DNA of 64,000 nucleotides from Neisseria subflava (GCF_024205745.1 NZ_CP073117.1:1674001-1738000), one strand, 5' to 3'. Counted from the first letter of the stretch, positions 9,482-19,391 are shown. Notes: generated from the letters alone by a model not told the origin. A program made the numbers and translations.

Positions 9482-9737
9482 AATCTTAGGTTTCAGTTTT
9501 CAGACGGCTTGTTTTGATTGCAAACCGTTTTCTGTTGTATTTCGGCAATTTTTTTCTATTTTCCCACTTTTTTGAAAACATAGCTTGACGTTTTGTCTTA
9601 ACAAATGTAAAAAGACGGTTAAGCAGAAGTTGGCACTCGACCGCGTATACAATACGGGGGAGAAACGCTGAACGTTTTAGTTTGCTGTATGCCTTGTTTT
9701 GCTGATTTTGTTAATTTTTAAGTATAGGAAGTTTCTA

Positions 9738-9941
9738 ATGGCAACCGGTATCGTAAAATGGTTTAACGACGCTAAAGGTTTTGGTTTCATCACTCCTGAT
9801 GAAGGTGGCGAAGATTTGTTCGCTCACTTCTCAGCGATCAACATGGAAGGTTTCAAAACCCTGAAAGAAGGCCAACGCGTGTCTTTCGACGTAACCACCG
9901 GCCCTAAAGGCAAACAAGCTGCTAACATTCAAGCTGCTTAA
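9738..9941 (+). CDS. cspA: CspA family cold-shock protein
   Basis: This is a 67-residue single cold-shock domain that binds single-stranded RNA or DNA. It has the RNP1 motif KGFGFI (about 15-20) and RNP2-like DLFAHFS (about 28-34). The start at 9738 gives the standard [10 protein letters not shown]-terminus, with AGGAAG upstream. The upstream gap of about 250 bases is long enough for the extended leader that such genes often use for cold control; a TTGACG at 9585 with TAAAAA 17 bases on is a weak candidate promoter. Confidence 0.96.
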
Positions 9942-9971
9942 TCAAATGCGCGGCGTAAAAGCCGTAAAATC

Positions 9972-9996
9972 ATGGCGGGGTTTCCCGCCATTTTTT
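9972..9996 (+). terminator. Rho-independent terminator of cspA
   Basis: ATGGCGGG and CCCGCCAT form an eight-pair stem with a GTTT loop, followed by a T run. It is one of the few terminators here not built from DUS. Confidence 0.9.
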
Positions 9997-10018
9997 ATGG
10001 GCGTTCGAGTCAAAAATT

Positions 10019-10234
10019 ATGAATCAAAATTCATCTTATCAAAATGCTTTAAAGCAGCTAGACGAGCTTATCCGTTATTTCCGCAGCGAAGGCGAAGTTA
10101 GCTGCGCCGTTGCCGAGCGTGAAGACCAAATCTTGATCCGCCTTGCCGATTTGAAATTGGATTTACGCCCTGAAGATGAAAAAGCCATTGCCGATATAGA
10201 CCGCTTTTACCGCCGCCATGTTTTAAGCGAATAA
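10019..10234 (+). CDS. conserved small protein of unknown function
   Basis: The frame codes 71 residues, charged and mostly helical, with two predicted amphipathic helices and no signal or membrane segment. It opens MNQNSSYQNALKQLDELIRY. I do not recognise a family; the helical look made me consider the exonuclease VII small subunit, but the conserved XseB pattern is absent. It sits between cspA and smpB with coding-type composition and an ATG, but no strong ribosome site. Confidence 0.6.
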   Translation: MNQNSSYQNALKQLDELIRYFRSEGEVSCAVAEREDQILIRLADLKLDLRPEDEKAIADIDRFYRRHVLSE

Positions 10235-10318
10235 ACGTTTCAAAACCGTTTGCCGTTTTATTTTTTAAGCATGCCTGATAAAATAGGCCGTCTGAAAAGT
10301 TTGTAAAGAATCAGCATA

Positions 10319-10765
10319 ATGAGTATTGCCAATAATAAAAAAGCCTTTCACGATTTCTTTATCGAAGACCAAATCGAAGCCGGTATAGTATTGGAGGGAT
10401 GGGAAGTCAAAGCCATCCGCGCTGCACGTGTGCAATTAAAAGAAAGCTATATCTACTGGAAAAAAGACGCATTCTATTTGGTGGGCTGCCACATTACCGC
10501 ATTGCCCACTGCCTCGACACACGTCAAACCCGACCCTGTCCGTCCGCGTAAGTTGTTGTTGAAACAATCGGAAATCAACAAGTTAATCGGTAAAACCGAA
10601 CGCGCCGGTTATACGATTGTGCCTTTAAACCTGCATTACACCCGCGGTAGAATCAAAGTGGAAATCGGTTTGGCCAAGGGTAAGAAACAGCATGACAAAC
10701 GCCAAAGCCTGAAAGAAGCGGATTGGAAGCGTGAGAAACAGCGTTTGATGAAAAACGTACGTTGA
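10319..10765 (+). CDS. smpB: SsrA-binding protein SmpB
   Basis: SmpB binds tmRNA and brings it to stalled ribosomes for trans-translation. The 148-residue protein has the family start ([20 protein letters not shown]), the core [19 protein letters not shown], and the lysine-rich tail [22 protein letters not shown] that enters the ribosome decoding centre. A DUS lies between it and the gene before. The ssrA RNA gene is not seen in this window. Confidence 0.97.
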   Translation: MSIANNKKAFHDFFIEDQIEAGIVLEGWEVKAIRAARVQLKESYIYWKKDAFYLVGCHITALPTASTHVKPDPVRPRKLLLKQSEINKLIGKTERAGYTIVPLNLHYTRGRIKVEIGLAKGKKQHDKRQSLKEADWKREKQRLMKNVR

Positions 10766-10769
10766 TTTT

Positions 10770-10801
10770 TTCAGACGGCCTTTACATAAAGGCCGTCTGA
10801 A
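10770..10801 (+). terminator. inverted AG-DUS terminator after smpB
   Basis: Two DUS copies face outward from a TTTACATAAA centre; the stem of about 13 pairs lies just after the smpB stop. Confidence 0.8.
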
Positions 10802-10836
10802 TATTTATTGTTTGAAAATTTTAAAAAGGAAAACAG

Positions 10837-11277
10837 ATGAAAACCATGATTTTAGCGGCGGCTTCAGCCGTATTGTTGCTGGGCGCGTGTTCCACTACGG
10901 AACAAAGAGTATTGAAACCTGAAGAGCTGACCAGCATCAAACATGTCTGCATCATTCAAAATGCAAAAGTAAGACCGCATGATTTGGATCGTGCTTTGTC
11001 TAAAGCTTTGGCAAAGCGCGGCATTGGCAGCACTATTGTGACAGCGGATAACCGCGGCAAACTGTATGATTCTTCTTGCCCGTATAACCTGCGTTACAAA
11101 ACCAAAGGCAATAATGAAATCTTGCGTAAAGGCGTATTTGTGTTGAGAAGCACCAAGTATGCGGTTTCTACTGTCAGCTACTCTTTGAATGATGAGAACC
11201 ACTTCCGAACCAACCCTGATTTGGTGAAACAGGCTGAAGGCGTTGTGGCCAAGCTGTTGGAAAAAAACAGCAAATAA
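10837..11277 (+). CDS. small lipoprotein of unknown function
   Basis: The 146-residue protein starts with a lipoprotein signal ending in LLGAC, so cysteine 18 should be lipidated and the protein anchored in the envelope. The mature part has two further cysteines that could pair (near residues 48 and 87) and a mix of strands and helices. AAAAAGGAAAACAG precedes the ATG. I recognise it only as a type of lipoprotein seen next to smpB in Neisseria; the role is unknown. Confidence 0.85.
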   Translation: MKTMILAAASAVLLLGACSTTEQRVLKPEELTSIKHVCIIQNAKVRPHDLDRALSKALAKRGIGSTIVTADNRGKLYDSSCPYNLRYKTKGNNEILRKGVFVLRSTKYAVSTVSYSLNDENHFRTNPDLVKQAEGVVAKLLEKNSK

Positions 11278-11289
11278 AAGCCAGAATAA

Positions 11290-11340
11290 AAAACCGGCTT
11301 GCCATGATATGGAGAATATCGGGCAAGCCGGTTTTATTTT
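11290..11340. terminator. bidirectional terminator
   Basis: AAAACCGGCTTGCC pairs with GGCAAGCCGGTTTT around an 18-base loop, with an A run on one side and T run on the other. It lies between two convergent genes. A variant DUS (TTCAGACAGCC) follows. Confidence 0.85.
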
Positions 11341-11349
11341 CAGACAGCC

Positions 11350-11835
11350 TTAAATGGATTTGATTTTTTCCCAAAGGGTTCTGACCGTACCTTGGTAGTA
11401 GGTTTCGGAAGTGCAATAGACTGTTTCTAAAGCACATTGTCCTTGTGAGCCGTATTTTTTGATACACTGGTTCAAGGCAATTTGATGCACGGTTTTGAAA
11501 CGTGGGGAGGTAATGGCCACTACGTTTTGAGCAGTCAATTTGCCCATGGCTTTAGGGTAGGCAACAGCGATACAGGTGTTGTGCAGAGGGACAACCGTTT
11601 TGCAGCCTGTTGCTTGACCTGCGCTGATACCGGCTAAGGCATCTTGGCCTTTACAGAATGTTTCGAGTTCGGCTGTCGCATCCAGTTGGGTGGCATTTTC
11701 TTTGGTGGTTTTGATTTGCAGCACTTCATTGCTGTCGGCAGGGTTTTGCCACATCGCCAGGTAGCCGTAAGTATCGGCAGCCAGGGCGGCAGGAGTCAGT
11801 GCGCAAAGGATAAGTGTCGTTAGTGTTTTTTTCAT
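11350..11835 (-). CDS. exported small protein, DUF4189-like
   Basis: The 161-residue protein has a clean Sec signal peptide (cut expected after ALAA near residue 20). The mature part has about six cysteines in pairs and alanine-rich stretches such as ENATQLDATAELETFCK followed by CKTVVPLHNTCIAVAY, which resembles the DUF4189 pattern of periplasmic proteins. That assignment is by eye. No operon partner; the ATG is preceded by AGGGAACGAAC. Confidence 0.7.
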   Translation of the reverse strand: MKKTLTTLILCALTPAALAADTYGYLAMWQNPADSNEVLQIKTTKENATQLDATAELETFCKGQDALAGISAGQATGCKTVVPLHNTCIAVAYPKAMGKLTAQNVVAITSPRFKTVHQIALNQCIKKYGSQGQCALETVYCTSETYYQGTVRTLWEKIKSI

Positions 11836-11941
11836 GTTCGTTCCCTGTTTGTTGGGTATTTGTCGTTATTATAAAGCAAAAGTACTTATTTGATATAAAT
11901 TTGCTTTTAAAATGAATATTTGAGTGTGGCAGATAGATTAT

Positions 11942-11967
11942 AGGCCGTCTGAAATTTCAGACGGCCT
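11942..11967 (-). terminator. inverted AG-DUS terminator after trxB
   Basis: Two DUS copies share an AAATTT centre 40 bases after the trxB stop. Confidence 0.75.
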
Positions 11968-12006
11968 TTTGATTATGTTTTAAAGAATAGGGCGTAGCTT
12001 AGAGGC

Positions 12007-13005
<999 letters not shown>

Positions 13006-13065
13006 TCAGACGGCCTGAATTTTACTTGAATTTGCCGCTGTCTGAAATATGTTTGTTGCTTGGGT

Positions 13066-14361
13066 TTAGTGGCTGTCTTTCCATTGATAATATTTTGAGC
13101 CGAGGAAAGAACCGAGTTTGCGCAGGAAAGGCTGGGTAATGATATTGCTGTGGCGTAGTTGCTCAAAAGGTTTCAGACGGCCGTCATCGCCCATGATGGC
13201 TTCGGCAATCGCCAAACCGGCAATGCCGGTAATCGCCATGCCGTGTCCGGAATAGCCTTGGGCGTAGAAAACGGTAGGGGCGAGGCGGCCAAAATGTGGG
13301 GCGAGGTTGCGCGTGATGTCGCATTCGCCACCCCAAGAATGCTCGATTCTGACATCGGCAAGTTGCGGGAAAACTTTCAGCATATCTTGGCGGACGAGTT
13401 CGGTCATGCGGTCAGGATCATCGATAAACTCATTGTCTTTGCCGCCGAAGAGCAGGCGGCCGTCGGCGCTGAGGCGATAGTAGTCGAGGACGTGGCGGTT
13501 GTCGCAGATGGCCATATTGTTGCGGATCAAGTCTTTGGCGCGTTCGCCCAGAGGCTCGGTGGCGATGATAAAGGTGCTGACTGCAATGGCTTTTTGTTCC
13601 AATACTTTGAATTTCGGGTGTAAGCCTGCATAAGTATTGACGGCATAAACGAGGTTTTTGCACTCAACGCTGCCATTGGGCGTGTGTACCAGCCAGCCGT
13701 TATCGCATGGCTCGATACGCGTCATCGGGGATTGCTCAAAAAGTTGTGCGCCTGCATCTGCTGCCGCTTTGGCAATGCCTAGGGTGTAATTGAGCGGGTG
13801 TAAGTGGCCGGATAAAGGATCAAATTGCGCGCCTTGATACATATCGCTGGCAAGTTGCTGCTTCAGCGTGGCTTTATCCCAAAGCTGGTAATGGCTTGCG
13901 CCATAATGTTTTTGGGCGTGTTCGTGCCATTGTTGCAATTCTTCCCAATGCTGAGGACGGACGGCGACGGTAGCGTAGCCGCGTTGCCAATCGCATTGGA
14001 TGTTGTGTTTTTGAATGCGCGAGTTAACCAGTTCAACGGCTTGCAGAGATTGCTGCCAGAACCATTGGGCCTGTTCCAAACCGACTTGTTTTTCGATTTC
14101 TTCCATGCCGCAGGCAAAGTCGCTGATGACTTGTCCGCCGCTTCGGCCTGATGCGCCGAAACCGATACGGGCGGCTTCAAGTACGATGACTTCATGGCCG
14201 TTTTCGGCAAGCGGTAGGGCGGTGCATAAGCCGGACAGGCCGCCGCCGATAACGCAGGTTTCAGTTTTCAGACGGCCTTCAAGAGTCGGATAAGAAGGAT
14301 GTGGATTGGCTGTGCTGACATAGTAGGAAGGAAGGTATTCTTTGAAGCTGGGATTAATCAT
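13066..14361 (-). CDS. FAD-dependent oxidoreductase, DAO family, PuuB-like
   Basis: The 431-residue protein has the dinucleotide motif VIGGGLSGLCTALPLAENGHEV near residue 37 (a DUS sits in the coding sequence just before it) and the family signature GASGRSGGQV. The overall pattern matches gamma-glutamylputrescine oxidase (PuuB/OrdL) and related amine or glycine oxidases. It lies just downstream of the polyamine importer potABC on the same strand, which supports a role in breaking down imported polyamines; no other puu gene is present, so the substrate is inferred. Confidence 0.8.
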   Translation of the reverse strand: MINPSFKEYLPSYYVSTANPHPSYPTLEGRLKTETCVIGGGLSGLCTALPLAENGHEVIVLEAARIGFGASGRSGGQVISDFACGMEEIEKQVGLEQAQWFWQQSLQAVELVNSRIQKHNIQCDWQRGYATVAVRPQHWEELQQWHEHAQKHYGASHYQLWDKATLKQQLASDMYQGAQFDPLSGHLHPLNYTLGIAKAAADAGAQLFEQSPMTRIEPCDNGWLVHTPNGSVECKNLVYAVNTYAGLHPKFKVLEQKAIAVSTFIIATEPLGERAKDLIRNNMAICDNRHVLDYYRLSADGRLLFGGKDNEFIDDPDRMTELVRQDMLKVFPQLADVRIEHSWGGECDITRNLAPHFGRLAPTVFYAQGYSGHGMAITGIAGLAIAEAIMGDDGRLKPFEQLRHSNIITQPFLRKLGSFLGSKYYQWKDSH

Positions 14362-14404
14362 GATTTGAGCTTTAGGTTGGTTTTTACTTCATTGAAAATA
14401 GGTT

Positions 14405-14447
14405 TTCAGACGGCCTGGAATGTGGGTTTGGGTTCAGGCCGTCTGAA
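14405..14447. repeat. inverted AG-DUS pair with long loop
   Basis: TTCAGACGGCCTG and CAGGCCGTCTGAA are separated by 17 bases, between potC and the oxidoreductase. It could form a weak terminator. Confidence 0.6.
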
Positions 14448-14463
14448 AGGATAAGATGCAGTT

Positions 14464-14502
14464 AATAAAACAGGCTGTTCCGACACTTTATCGGACAGCC
14501 TG
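14464..14502 (-). terminator. Rho-independent terminator of potC
   Basis: On the minus strand CAGGCTGTCCGA pairs with TCGGAACAGCCTG around TAAAGTG (one bulge), followed by TTTTATT. Confidence 0.8.
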
Positions 14503-14510
14503 TCTGCATA

Positions 14511-15398
14511 TTAGGCGGCTTTCTCGGCTGCCAATTTTTCTTGGCGGTAGGCTTCGGCAGCCTCGCGTTCCCGTTTGGTTGCCTGACGCATCATCCAATA
14601 GTTGACGACAATCACCAGCGTACCGATGATACCGATCAGGATGGTTGCCAAAACGTTCATCTGAGGGTCAAGGCCAAGTTTGATTTTGGAGAAAATCACT
14701 TGCGGCAATGTCGATGAACCCGGGCCTGACAGGAAGGAGGTAATCACCAAGTCGTCCAAAGACAGGGTAATGCCCAAGAGGAAGCCGGAAGCAATCGCAG
14801 GGGCAATCAGCGGCAGGGTAATCACGAAGAAAATTTTCAGTGGACGGGCACCCAAGTCCATAGCCGCTTCTTCCAAAGATTGATCCAATTCCACCAAGCG
14901 CGAGCGGATAACGACGGTAATGTACGCCATGCAAAGCGTGGTGTGGCCGAGGAAGATGGTGAAGAAACCTCGATCGAAGTAGAGCGATTGCAGCAATTCA
15001 CTGCCTTGCAGGAACATTTGCACCTGAATAATCAACAGCAGCATGGACAAACCGGTAATCACATCAGGCATCACCATAGGCGCGGAAATCATACCGGCAA
15101 ACAGGGTACTGCCGCGGAAGCGCTTGATACGCGCCATGGCGTAACCAGCCAATGTGCCGAGTGCTACTGCGGCAAGCGAGGAAACGATGGCGATACGCAA
15201 TGACAGCCAAGCCGCTTCCAAGATGGTGTCGTTTTCCATCAATGCGCCGTACCATTTGGTTGAAAAACCGCCCCAAACGGTAACCAGCTTGGATTCATTG
15301 AAAGAATAGACGACCAAAACCACCAGCGGAATATAGAGGAATGCCAGCGAGAGCAGGAGCATCAGTTTCAAGAACCAGGATAATTTGGTTTTCTGCAT
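14511..15398 (-). CDS. potC: spermidine/putrescine ABC transporter permease PotC
   Basis: One of the two inner-membrane permeases of the polyamine importer. The 295-residue protein has six likely membrane helices and the EAA loop EEAAMDLGARPLKIFFVITLP near 190 that contacts the ATPase. Its ATG overlaps the potB stop by one base (TAATG), so translation is coupled. The C-terminal tail is charged and extends past the last helix. Confidence 0.94.
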   Translation of the reverse strand: MQKTKLSWFLKLMLLLSLAFLYIPLVVLVVYSFNESKLVTVWGGFSTKWYGALMENDTILEAAWLSLRIAIVSSLAAVALGTLAGYAMARIKRFRGSTLFAGMISAPMVMPDVITGLSMLLLIIQVQMFLQGSELLQSLYFDRGFFTIFLGHTTLCMAYITVVIRSRLVELDQSLEEAAMDLGARPLKIFFVITLPLIAPAIASGFLLGITLSLDDLVITSFLSGPGSSTLPQVIFSKIKLGLDPQMNVLATILIGIIGTLVIVVNYWMMRQATKREREAAEAYRQEKLAAEKAA

Positions 15399-16363
15399 TA
15401 TTTGCCTCCTTCTTCCAATTCGCGGTTTTCATAGTGCTGGAACAGGGCAATTGGTACAACCAGCAGGGCAACCATGACAACGGCGACGGCAGAAGCCAGC
15501 GGCCAGTTGTTTTGGTCAAAGAATGCCTGCCACAAGACTTTACCGATCATCAGGTTTTCAGAACCGCCCACCAATTCAGGAATCACAAATTCGCCGACGG
15601 CCGGAACAAAGACCAGCATAGAGCCTGCGATGATGCCTGTTTTGGATAAAGGCAGGGTAATGGTAAAGAAGGATTTGATCGGACCTGCGCCCAAGTCGGA
15701 AGCGGCTTCGAGCAGACGGTTGTCCAGTTTTACCAGTTGTGTGTACAGCGGCAAAATCATAAACGGCAAATAGGCGTAAACCATCACCAAATTCAGTGAA
15801 AAAGCATTATAGAACAGGTCTAAAGGCTCGCTGATGATTCCATATTTGATTAAGAAATTGTTGATGATGCCGTTGTGACCCAATAAGCCCATCCATGCGT
15901 AAACACGCAACAGGAAAGAGGTCCAGAAAGGCAACATGATTGCCAACAGCAGGCCGTTGCGCGCAGCCGGATTGGCGCGTGAAATGGCATAAGCGGTCGG
16001 ATAACCAATCAACAGGCAGATGATGGTTGTCGTCAGCGCAGTCTTAATCGAAGACCAGTAGGTCATCAAATAGATATTGCTGTTTTCACTGTCGCCAAAC
16101 GGATTGAGCGTATTCCAAAAGTTTTGGAAGATGTCGGCATAGTTCTGATAGCTGATGGCAATGTTCAGACGGCCTAAGTCTTCATCAATCGTCGTCAACG
16201 GCGTAAATGGCGGAATGGCGATTTCTTGTTCGGCAAAGCTGATTTTCAATACGATGGCGAACGGAATCAGAAACAAAATCAAAAGCCAAATATACGGCAC
16301 GGCAATAACTGCACGCTGGCCGGGGCGGCGGAATAGTTTATTTTTCAGTTTTTTAAGGTCCAT
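15398..16363 (-). CDS. potB: spermidine/putrescine ABC transporter permease PotB
   Basis: The second permease of the polyamine importer: 321 residues, six likely helices, with EAA loop LEAASDLGAGPIKSFFTITLP near 215. It lies between potA (15 bases upstream) and potC (overlapping). The N-terminal cytoplasmic part is basic (RRPGQRA). Confidence 0.94.
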   Translation of the reverse strand: MDLKKLKNKLFRRPGQRAVIAVPYIWLLILFLIPFAIVLKISFAEQEIAIPPFTPLTTIDEDLGRLNIAISYQNYADIFQNFWNTLNPFGDSENSNIYLMTYWSSIKTALTTTIICLLIGYPTAYAISRANPAARNGLLLAIMLPFWTSFLLRVYAWMGLLGHNGIINNFLIKYGIISEPLDLFYNAFSLNLVMVYAYLPFMILPLYTQLVKLDNRLLEAASDLGAGPIKSFFTITLPLSKTGIIAGSMLVFVPAVGEFVIPELVGGSENLMIGKVLWQAFFDQNNWPLASAVAVVMVALLVVPIALFQHYENRELEEGGK

Positions 16364-16378
16364 TGCATTTCCCTCAAA

Positions 16379-17503
16379 TTAACTGAACAGAGGCGTAGGT
16401 TGGTTTTCAGGCCAGCTGATATAGACGGTCTCGTCCCAAGTCGGCGGCGTAATGTTGCGCACATACCAATAAGGTGCGGGAACTTGGCTCTTAACGACAC
16501 GGCCGTTGGCAAGTTTGATGTGGTAAATCGCAAAGCTGCCCAGATAGGCAATTTCTTTGACTGTACCTTGGGCCCAGTTGTGCGCGCCTAAGTGTTCCGG
16601 TTTCTCTTTGTGCAAATCAATGTCTTCAGGGCGGATACTGATCCAAATTTCATGGTCGTTCGGAACGCCCAAGCCATGGTCGATGCGGACGTGGTTTTCC
16701 AAGCCGTCACATTTGACGATGGAGAAATCGGCGCGGTCGTCAATGACGACACCGTCAAAAATATTGGTTTCGCCGATAAATTCGGCGGTAAAGCGGCTGT
16801 TAGGGTAATCGTACACATCGCTAGGCGTACCGACTTGGCGCAATTGGCCGTCGGACATAATGGCGATACGGGTAGCCATCGTCATCGCTTCTTCTTGGTC
16901 GTGGGTAACCATGATGCAGGTTACACCGACTTGTTCCAGCGTGTTGACCAATTCCAGTTGGGTTTGTTGGCGCAGTTTTTTATCGAGTGCGCCCAAAGGT
17001 TCGTCAAGCAGCAGGATTTTAGGACGTTTCGCCAGGCTGCGTGCCAAGGCGATACGTTGTTGCTGGCCGCCGGAGAGTTGGTGCGGTTTACGTTTGGCGT
17101 ATTTGGTCATTTGTACCAGACGCAGCATTTCTTCGACGCGGGCGTCGATTTCGCCTTTAGGCATTTTGTCTTGTTTCAGGCCGAAAGCGATGTTTTGTTC
17201 AACGCTCATGTGCGGGAACAGGGCATAGCTTTGGAACATCATGTTGATTGGGCGCTCGTACGGAGCAAGCTTGGTAATGTCTTGGCCGTCGAGAATGATT
17301 TTGCCCTGATTGGGGCTTTCCATGCCTGCCAACATGCGCAGCAGCGTGGATTTGCCACTGCCTGAGCTGCCCAAAAGGGCAAAGATTTCATGTTGGTAAA
17401 TGTCCAAGTCGATGTTATCGACAGCGTAATTGTCACCAAACTTTTTCACCAAGCCTTGGATTTGCAGATAAGGTTTGGCTGAAGACGCAGTGGTTGCGGT
17501 CAT
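16379..17503 (-). CDS. potA: spermidine/putrescine ABC transporter ATPase PotA
   Basis: PotA drives the importer by ATP hydrolysis. The 374 residues carry Walker A GSSGSGKST near 47, Q-loop MMFQSYALFP, signature LSGGQQQRIALARSL near 147, Walker B LLLDEPLGALD, and a C-terminal TOBE regulatory domain from about 245. It is the first gene of potABC. The periplasmic binding protein PotD is not encoded in the window and must lie elsewhere. Confidence 0.95.
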   Translation of the reverse strand: MTATTASSAKPYLQIQGLVKKFGDNYAVDNIDLDIYQHEIFALLGSSGSGKSTLLRMLAGMESPNQGKIILDGQDITKLAPYERPINMMFQSYALFPHMSVEQNIAFGLKQDKMPKGEIDARVEEMLRLVQMTKYAKRKPHQLSGGQQQRIALARSLAKRPKILLLDEPLGALDKKLRQQTQLELVNTLEQVGVTCIMVTHDQEEAMTMATRIAIMSDGQLRQVGTPSDVYDYPNSRFTAEFIGETNIFDGVVIDDRADFSIVKCDGLENHVRIDHGLGVPNDHEIWISIRPEDIDLHKEKPEHLGAHNWAQGTVKEIAYLGSFAIYHIKLANGRVVKSQVPAPYWYVRNITPPTWDETVYISWPENQPTPLFS

Positions 17504-17979
17504 AATGGCAATACTCCAAAAAGAAAGACGAGTACCGGCAAAACGGATTTTCGAATGGGTGATAAAAAGCTGTTTGATTGCTGGCGGGAGTCGGACGGAG
17601 GCCGTCTGAAACTCTTGTAAAGCGCACGGGCAGCGTGGATAGAAAGCAGTTTAAGCCTAAGCTTTTGCTCTCGGCAAACTCGATATTATATTAGCCTAAG
17701 CCTCATAGGGGCAATATGAAATTGCTTGTATCGGCTGATTTGAAACAAATAGGAAAGGAAAGGCAGGCAGGGGAACAGGATAGCGAAAATGGGTAACGTT
17801 GTTTTTCTGCACAAAGGAGTGGTAATTTTATTCATATGTCTTAAAAAATTATTTAAAATAGAATAAAATAAGCAAATTGAATTTATTTGCTAAAACCATA
17901 ATGGATGACGTTTTATATCGGGCGAGGCGGTTTTGCTCAGAATTGAAACTAAATCCGCTATATAAATAAAAGGGAAAAC
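17504..17979. other. intergenic region between potA and radC
   Basis: A divergent gap holding the likely potABC promoter (17685-17714), one AG-DUS near 17600, and an A+T-rich stretch at 17820-17900 with possible -10 boxes for radC. No gene is supported. Confidence 0.5.
17685..17714 (-). promoter_or_regulatory. sigma-70-like promoter for potABC
   Basis: Minus strand TTGCCC, 18-base spacer, TATAAT, about 180 bases before the potA start. The rest of the 476-base gap to radC holds one DUS near 17600 and A+T-rich sequence with no gene. Confidence 0.45.
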
Positions 17980-18654
17980 ATGAGTATCAAAGAATGGCCC
18001 GAAGGGGAGCGACCGCGCGAGAAGCTCTTGGCGCACGGTGCGGCGGCGTTGAGCGATGCGGAGTTGCTGGCGATTTTGTTGCGTGTCGGAACGCGCGGTA
18101 TGAGCGCGGTCGATTTGGCGCGTTATTTGTTAAGCGAGTTTGGCAGTTTGGGGAAGTTGATGAGTGCGGATGCCAAAACACTCGCTGCCTATAAGGGCAT
18201 GGGTTTGGCGAGCTATACTCAATTTGCCGTGGTCAAAGAAATCGGGCGGCGGATTTTGGGTGAAGATTTGCAGGAGCAGATTGTTTTGTCAAACCCGAAA
18301 TCGGTTGCGGATTATCTGCGCCTGCATCTTGGACATGAAAAAATCGAGGTCAGCGTTGCTTTGCTCCTCAACCGTCAAAATCAATTGATTGCGGTACGGG
18401 AATTGTCGCGCGGTACGGTGGCGGAAAATACGGTTTATATTCGTGAAATCGTCAAATTGGCATTGGATGAATATGCCGACAGTTTGATTTTGGCACACAA
18501 TCATCCGGGCGGTTCGGCAAGGCCGTCTGAATCTGATGTGCAGTTTACAGAGCGTTTGAAACAGGCTTTAAGTTTGGTTGATATTACGCTGTTGGACCAT
18601 TTTATCGTAACGGCAAAAGAAACCTGCTCTTTGCGCGAACAGGGCTATATGTAA
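17980..18654 (+). CDS. radC: RadC family JAB-domain protein
   Basis: The 224-residue protein has an N-terminal helix-hairpin-helix-like part (1-100) and a C-terminal JAB/MPN domain with the metal motif HNHPGGSARPSESD (His-x-His-x7-Ser-x2-Asp) near 173-186. The historic link to DNA repair is doubtful and the true role is unsettled. A DUS codes the ARPSE part of the motif region. AAAGGGAAAAC precedes the ATG. Confidence 0.93.
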   Translation: MSIKEWPEGERPREKLLAHGAAALSDAELLAILLRVGTRGMSAVDLARYLLSEFGSLGKLMSADAKTLAAYKGMGLASYTQFAVVKEIGRRILGEDLQEQIVLSNPKSVADYLRLHLGHEKIEVSVALLLNRQNQLIAVRELSRGTVAENTVYIREIVKLALDEYADSLILAHNHPGGSARPSESDVQFTERLKQALSLVDITLLDHFIVTAKETCSLREQGYM

Positions 18655-18663
18655 GGATGAATG

Positions 18664-18710
18664 TTCAGACGGCCTCAGTAGGATTGGTTACCTTGCTGAG
18701 GCCGTCTGAA
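18664..18710. terminator. inverted AG-DUS terminator, radC / lipoprotein
   Basis: TTCAGACGGCCTCAG pairs with CTGAGGCCGTCTGAA around a 17-base loop between convergent genes. Confidence 0.75.
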
Positions 18711-18713
18711 GCA

Positions 18714-18992
18714 TCATTGCGTTACTTCGTCGGAGGACTCTTCCTTATAGATGATTTCTTCCGATTTTGGCTTTTCTTTGCTCTTTTTCTTCTCTTTTTC
18801 TTTATCCTTGTTTTTTTTACTGTCGGGAATGGCGGCATCAATCACTGCCCCCGTTCCTTTGACAACCAATTTTCCGGCAGTCAGGACGGTTGTGGCGGCC
18901 AAATCGACAGCCGCACCTACAACGCAGCCGTTAAGCGTCAGGCAAAGGGCAAGTGCCGGAATCAGGCGTTTTGTGCATCTCAATGACTGCAT
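18714..18992 (-). CDS. small lipoprotein with lysine/glutamate-rich tail
   Basis: The 92-residue protein has a lipobox LTLNGC, so cysteine 23 should be lipidated. A short alanine/valine-rich part (AAVDLAATTVLTAGKLVVKGTGAVIDAAIPD) is followed by a highly charged Lys/Glu tail. It matches what I recall as the NF038104 lipoprotein family of unknown role. I chose the ATG at 18992 because AAGGA lies upstream and the signal peptide is then of normal length. It overlaps the end of the gene before by 13 bases. Confidence 0.75.
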   Translation of the reverse strand: MQSLRCTKRLIPALALCLTLNGCVVGAAVDLAATTVLTAGKLVVKGTGAVIDAAIPDSKKNKDKEKEKKKSKEKPKSEEIIYKEESSDEVTQ

Positions 18993-19312
18993 CCGCAGTG
19001 TCCTTCGTGATGATGACCGCATCCGAGTGCTTCTTGCCAAGCATCATCATCGCCGTCAAATTCTTCAACTTCGTCAAATTCGCCGTTTTCTACCATGCTT
19101 ACCAGCTCTTCCAAGCTTTCTGCGCCTTCTACCCAAAAGCAGGGAATATCGGGTGGTGTGTCGGGGGCAAGCAGGGCGGCTTGTTGGTCGTGCCAAGCAA
19201 TCCAATAGCCGTTTTGAGTTTGTACGAATACGGCATCGGGATGGATGGTTTCGTTTTCGGTATTGACCAGCATTCTGGCAGCGATATCGGTTTGAAAAGG
19301 TAAGGTTTGCAT
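18980..19312 (-). CDS. unknown acidic protein with His/Cys metal-binding tail
   Basis: From the ATG at 19312 this is 110 residues; a longer start at 19351 would add 13. It begins MQTLPFQTDIAARML, is acidic in the middle (EEFDGDDDAW) and ends CGHHHEGHCGCSH, a likely metal-binding tail. I do not recognise a family. It overlaps the lipoprotein gene downstream, so the two are probably co-translated. Neither start has a good ribosome site. Confidence 0.65.
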   Translation of the reverse strand: MQTLPFQTDIAARMLVNTENETIHPDAVFVQTQNGYWIAWHDQQAALLAPDTPPDIPCFWVEGAESLEELVSMVENGEFDEVEEFDGDDDAWQEALGCGHHHEGHCGCSH

Positions 19313-19360
19313 GATGGTTTGAGAATGTGGGAAAAGGAAGTATTGTAACATGGTGAAAAC

Positions 19361-19391
19361 AAACGCACCGTCTGAGTCAGGCGGTGCGTTT
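19361..19391 (-). terminator. Rho-independent terminator of aqpZ
   Basis: AAACGCACCG pairs with CGGTGCGTTT around an 11-base loop; on the minus strand it is followed by GTTTTC. It lies about 70 bases after aqpZ. Confidence 0.65.

Noticed and set aside
10019-10234. Exonuclease VII small subunit (xseB)
   Set aside because: The length fits, but the family's conserved FEEALxxLE pattern and later motifs are absent.
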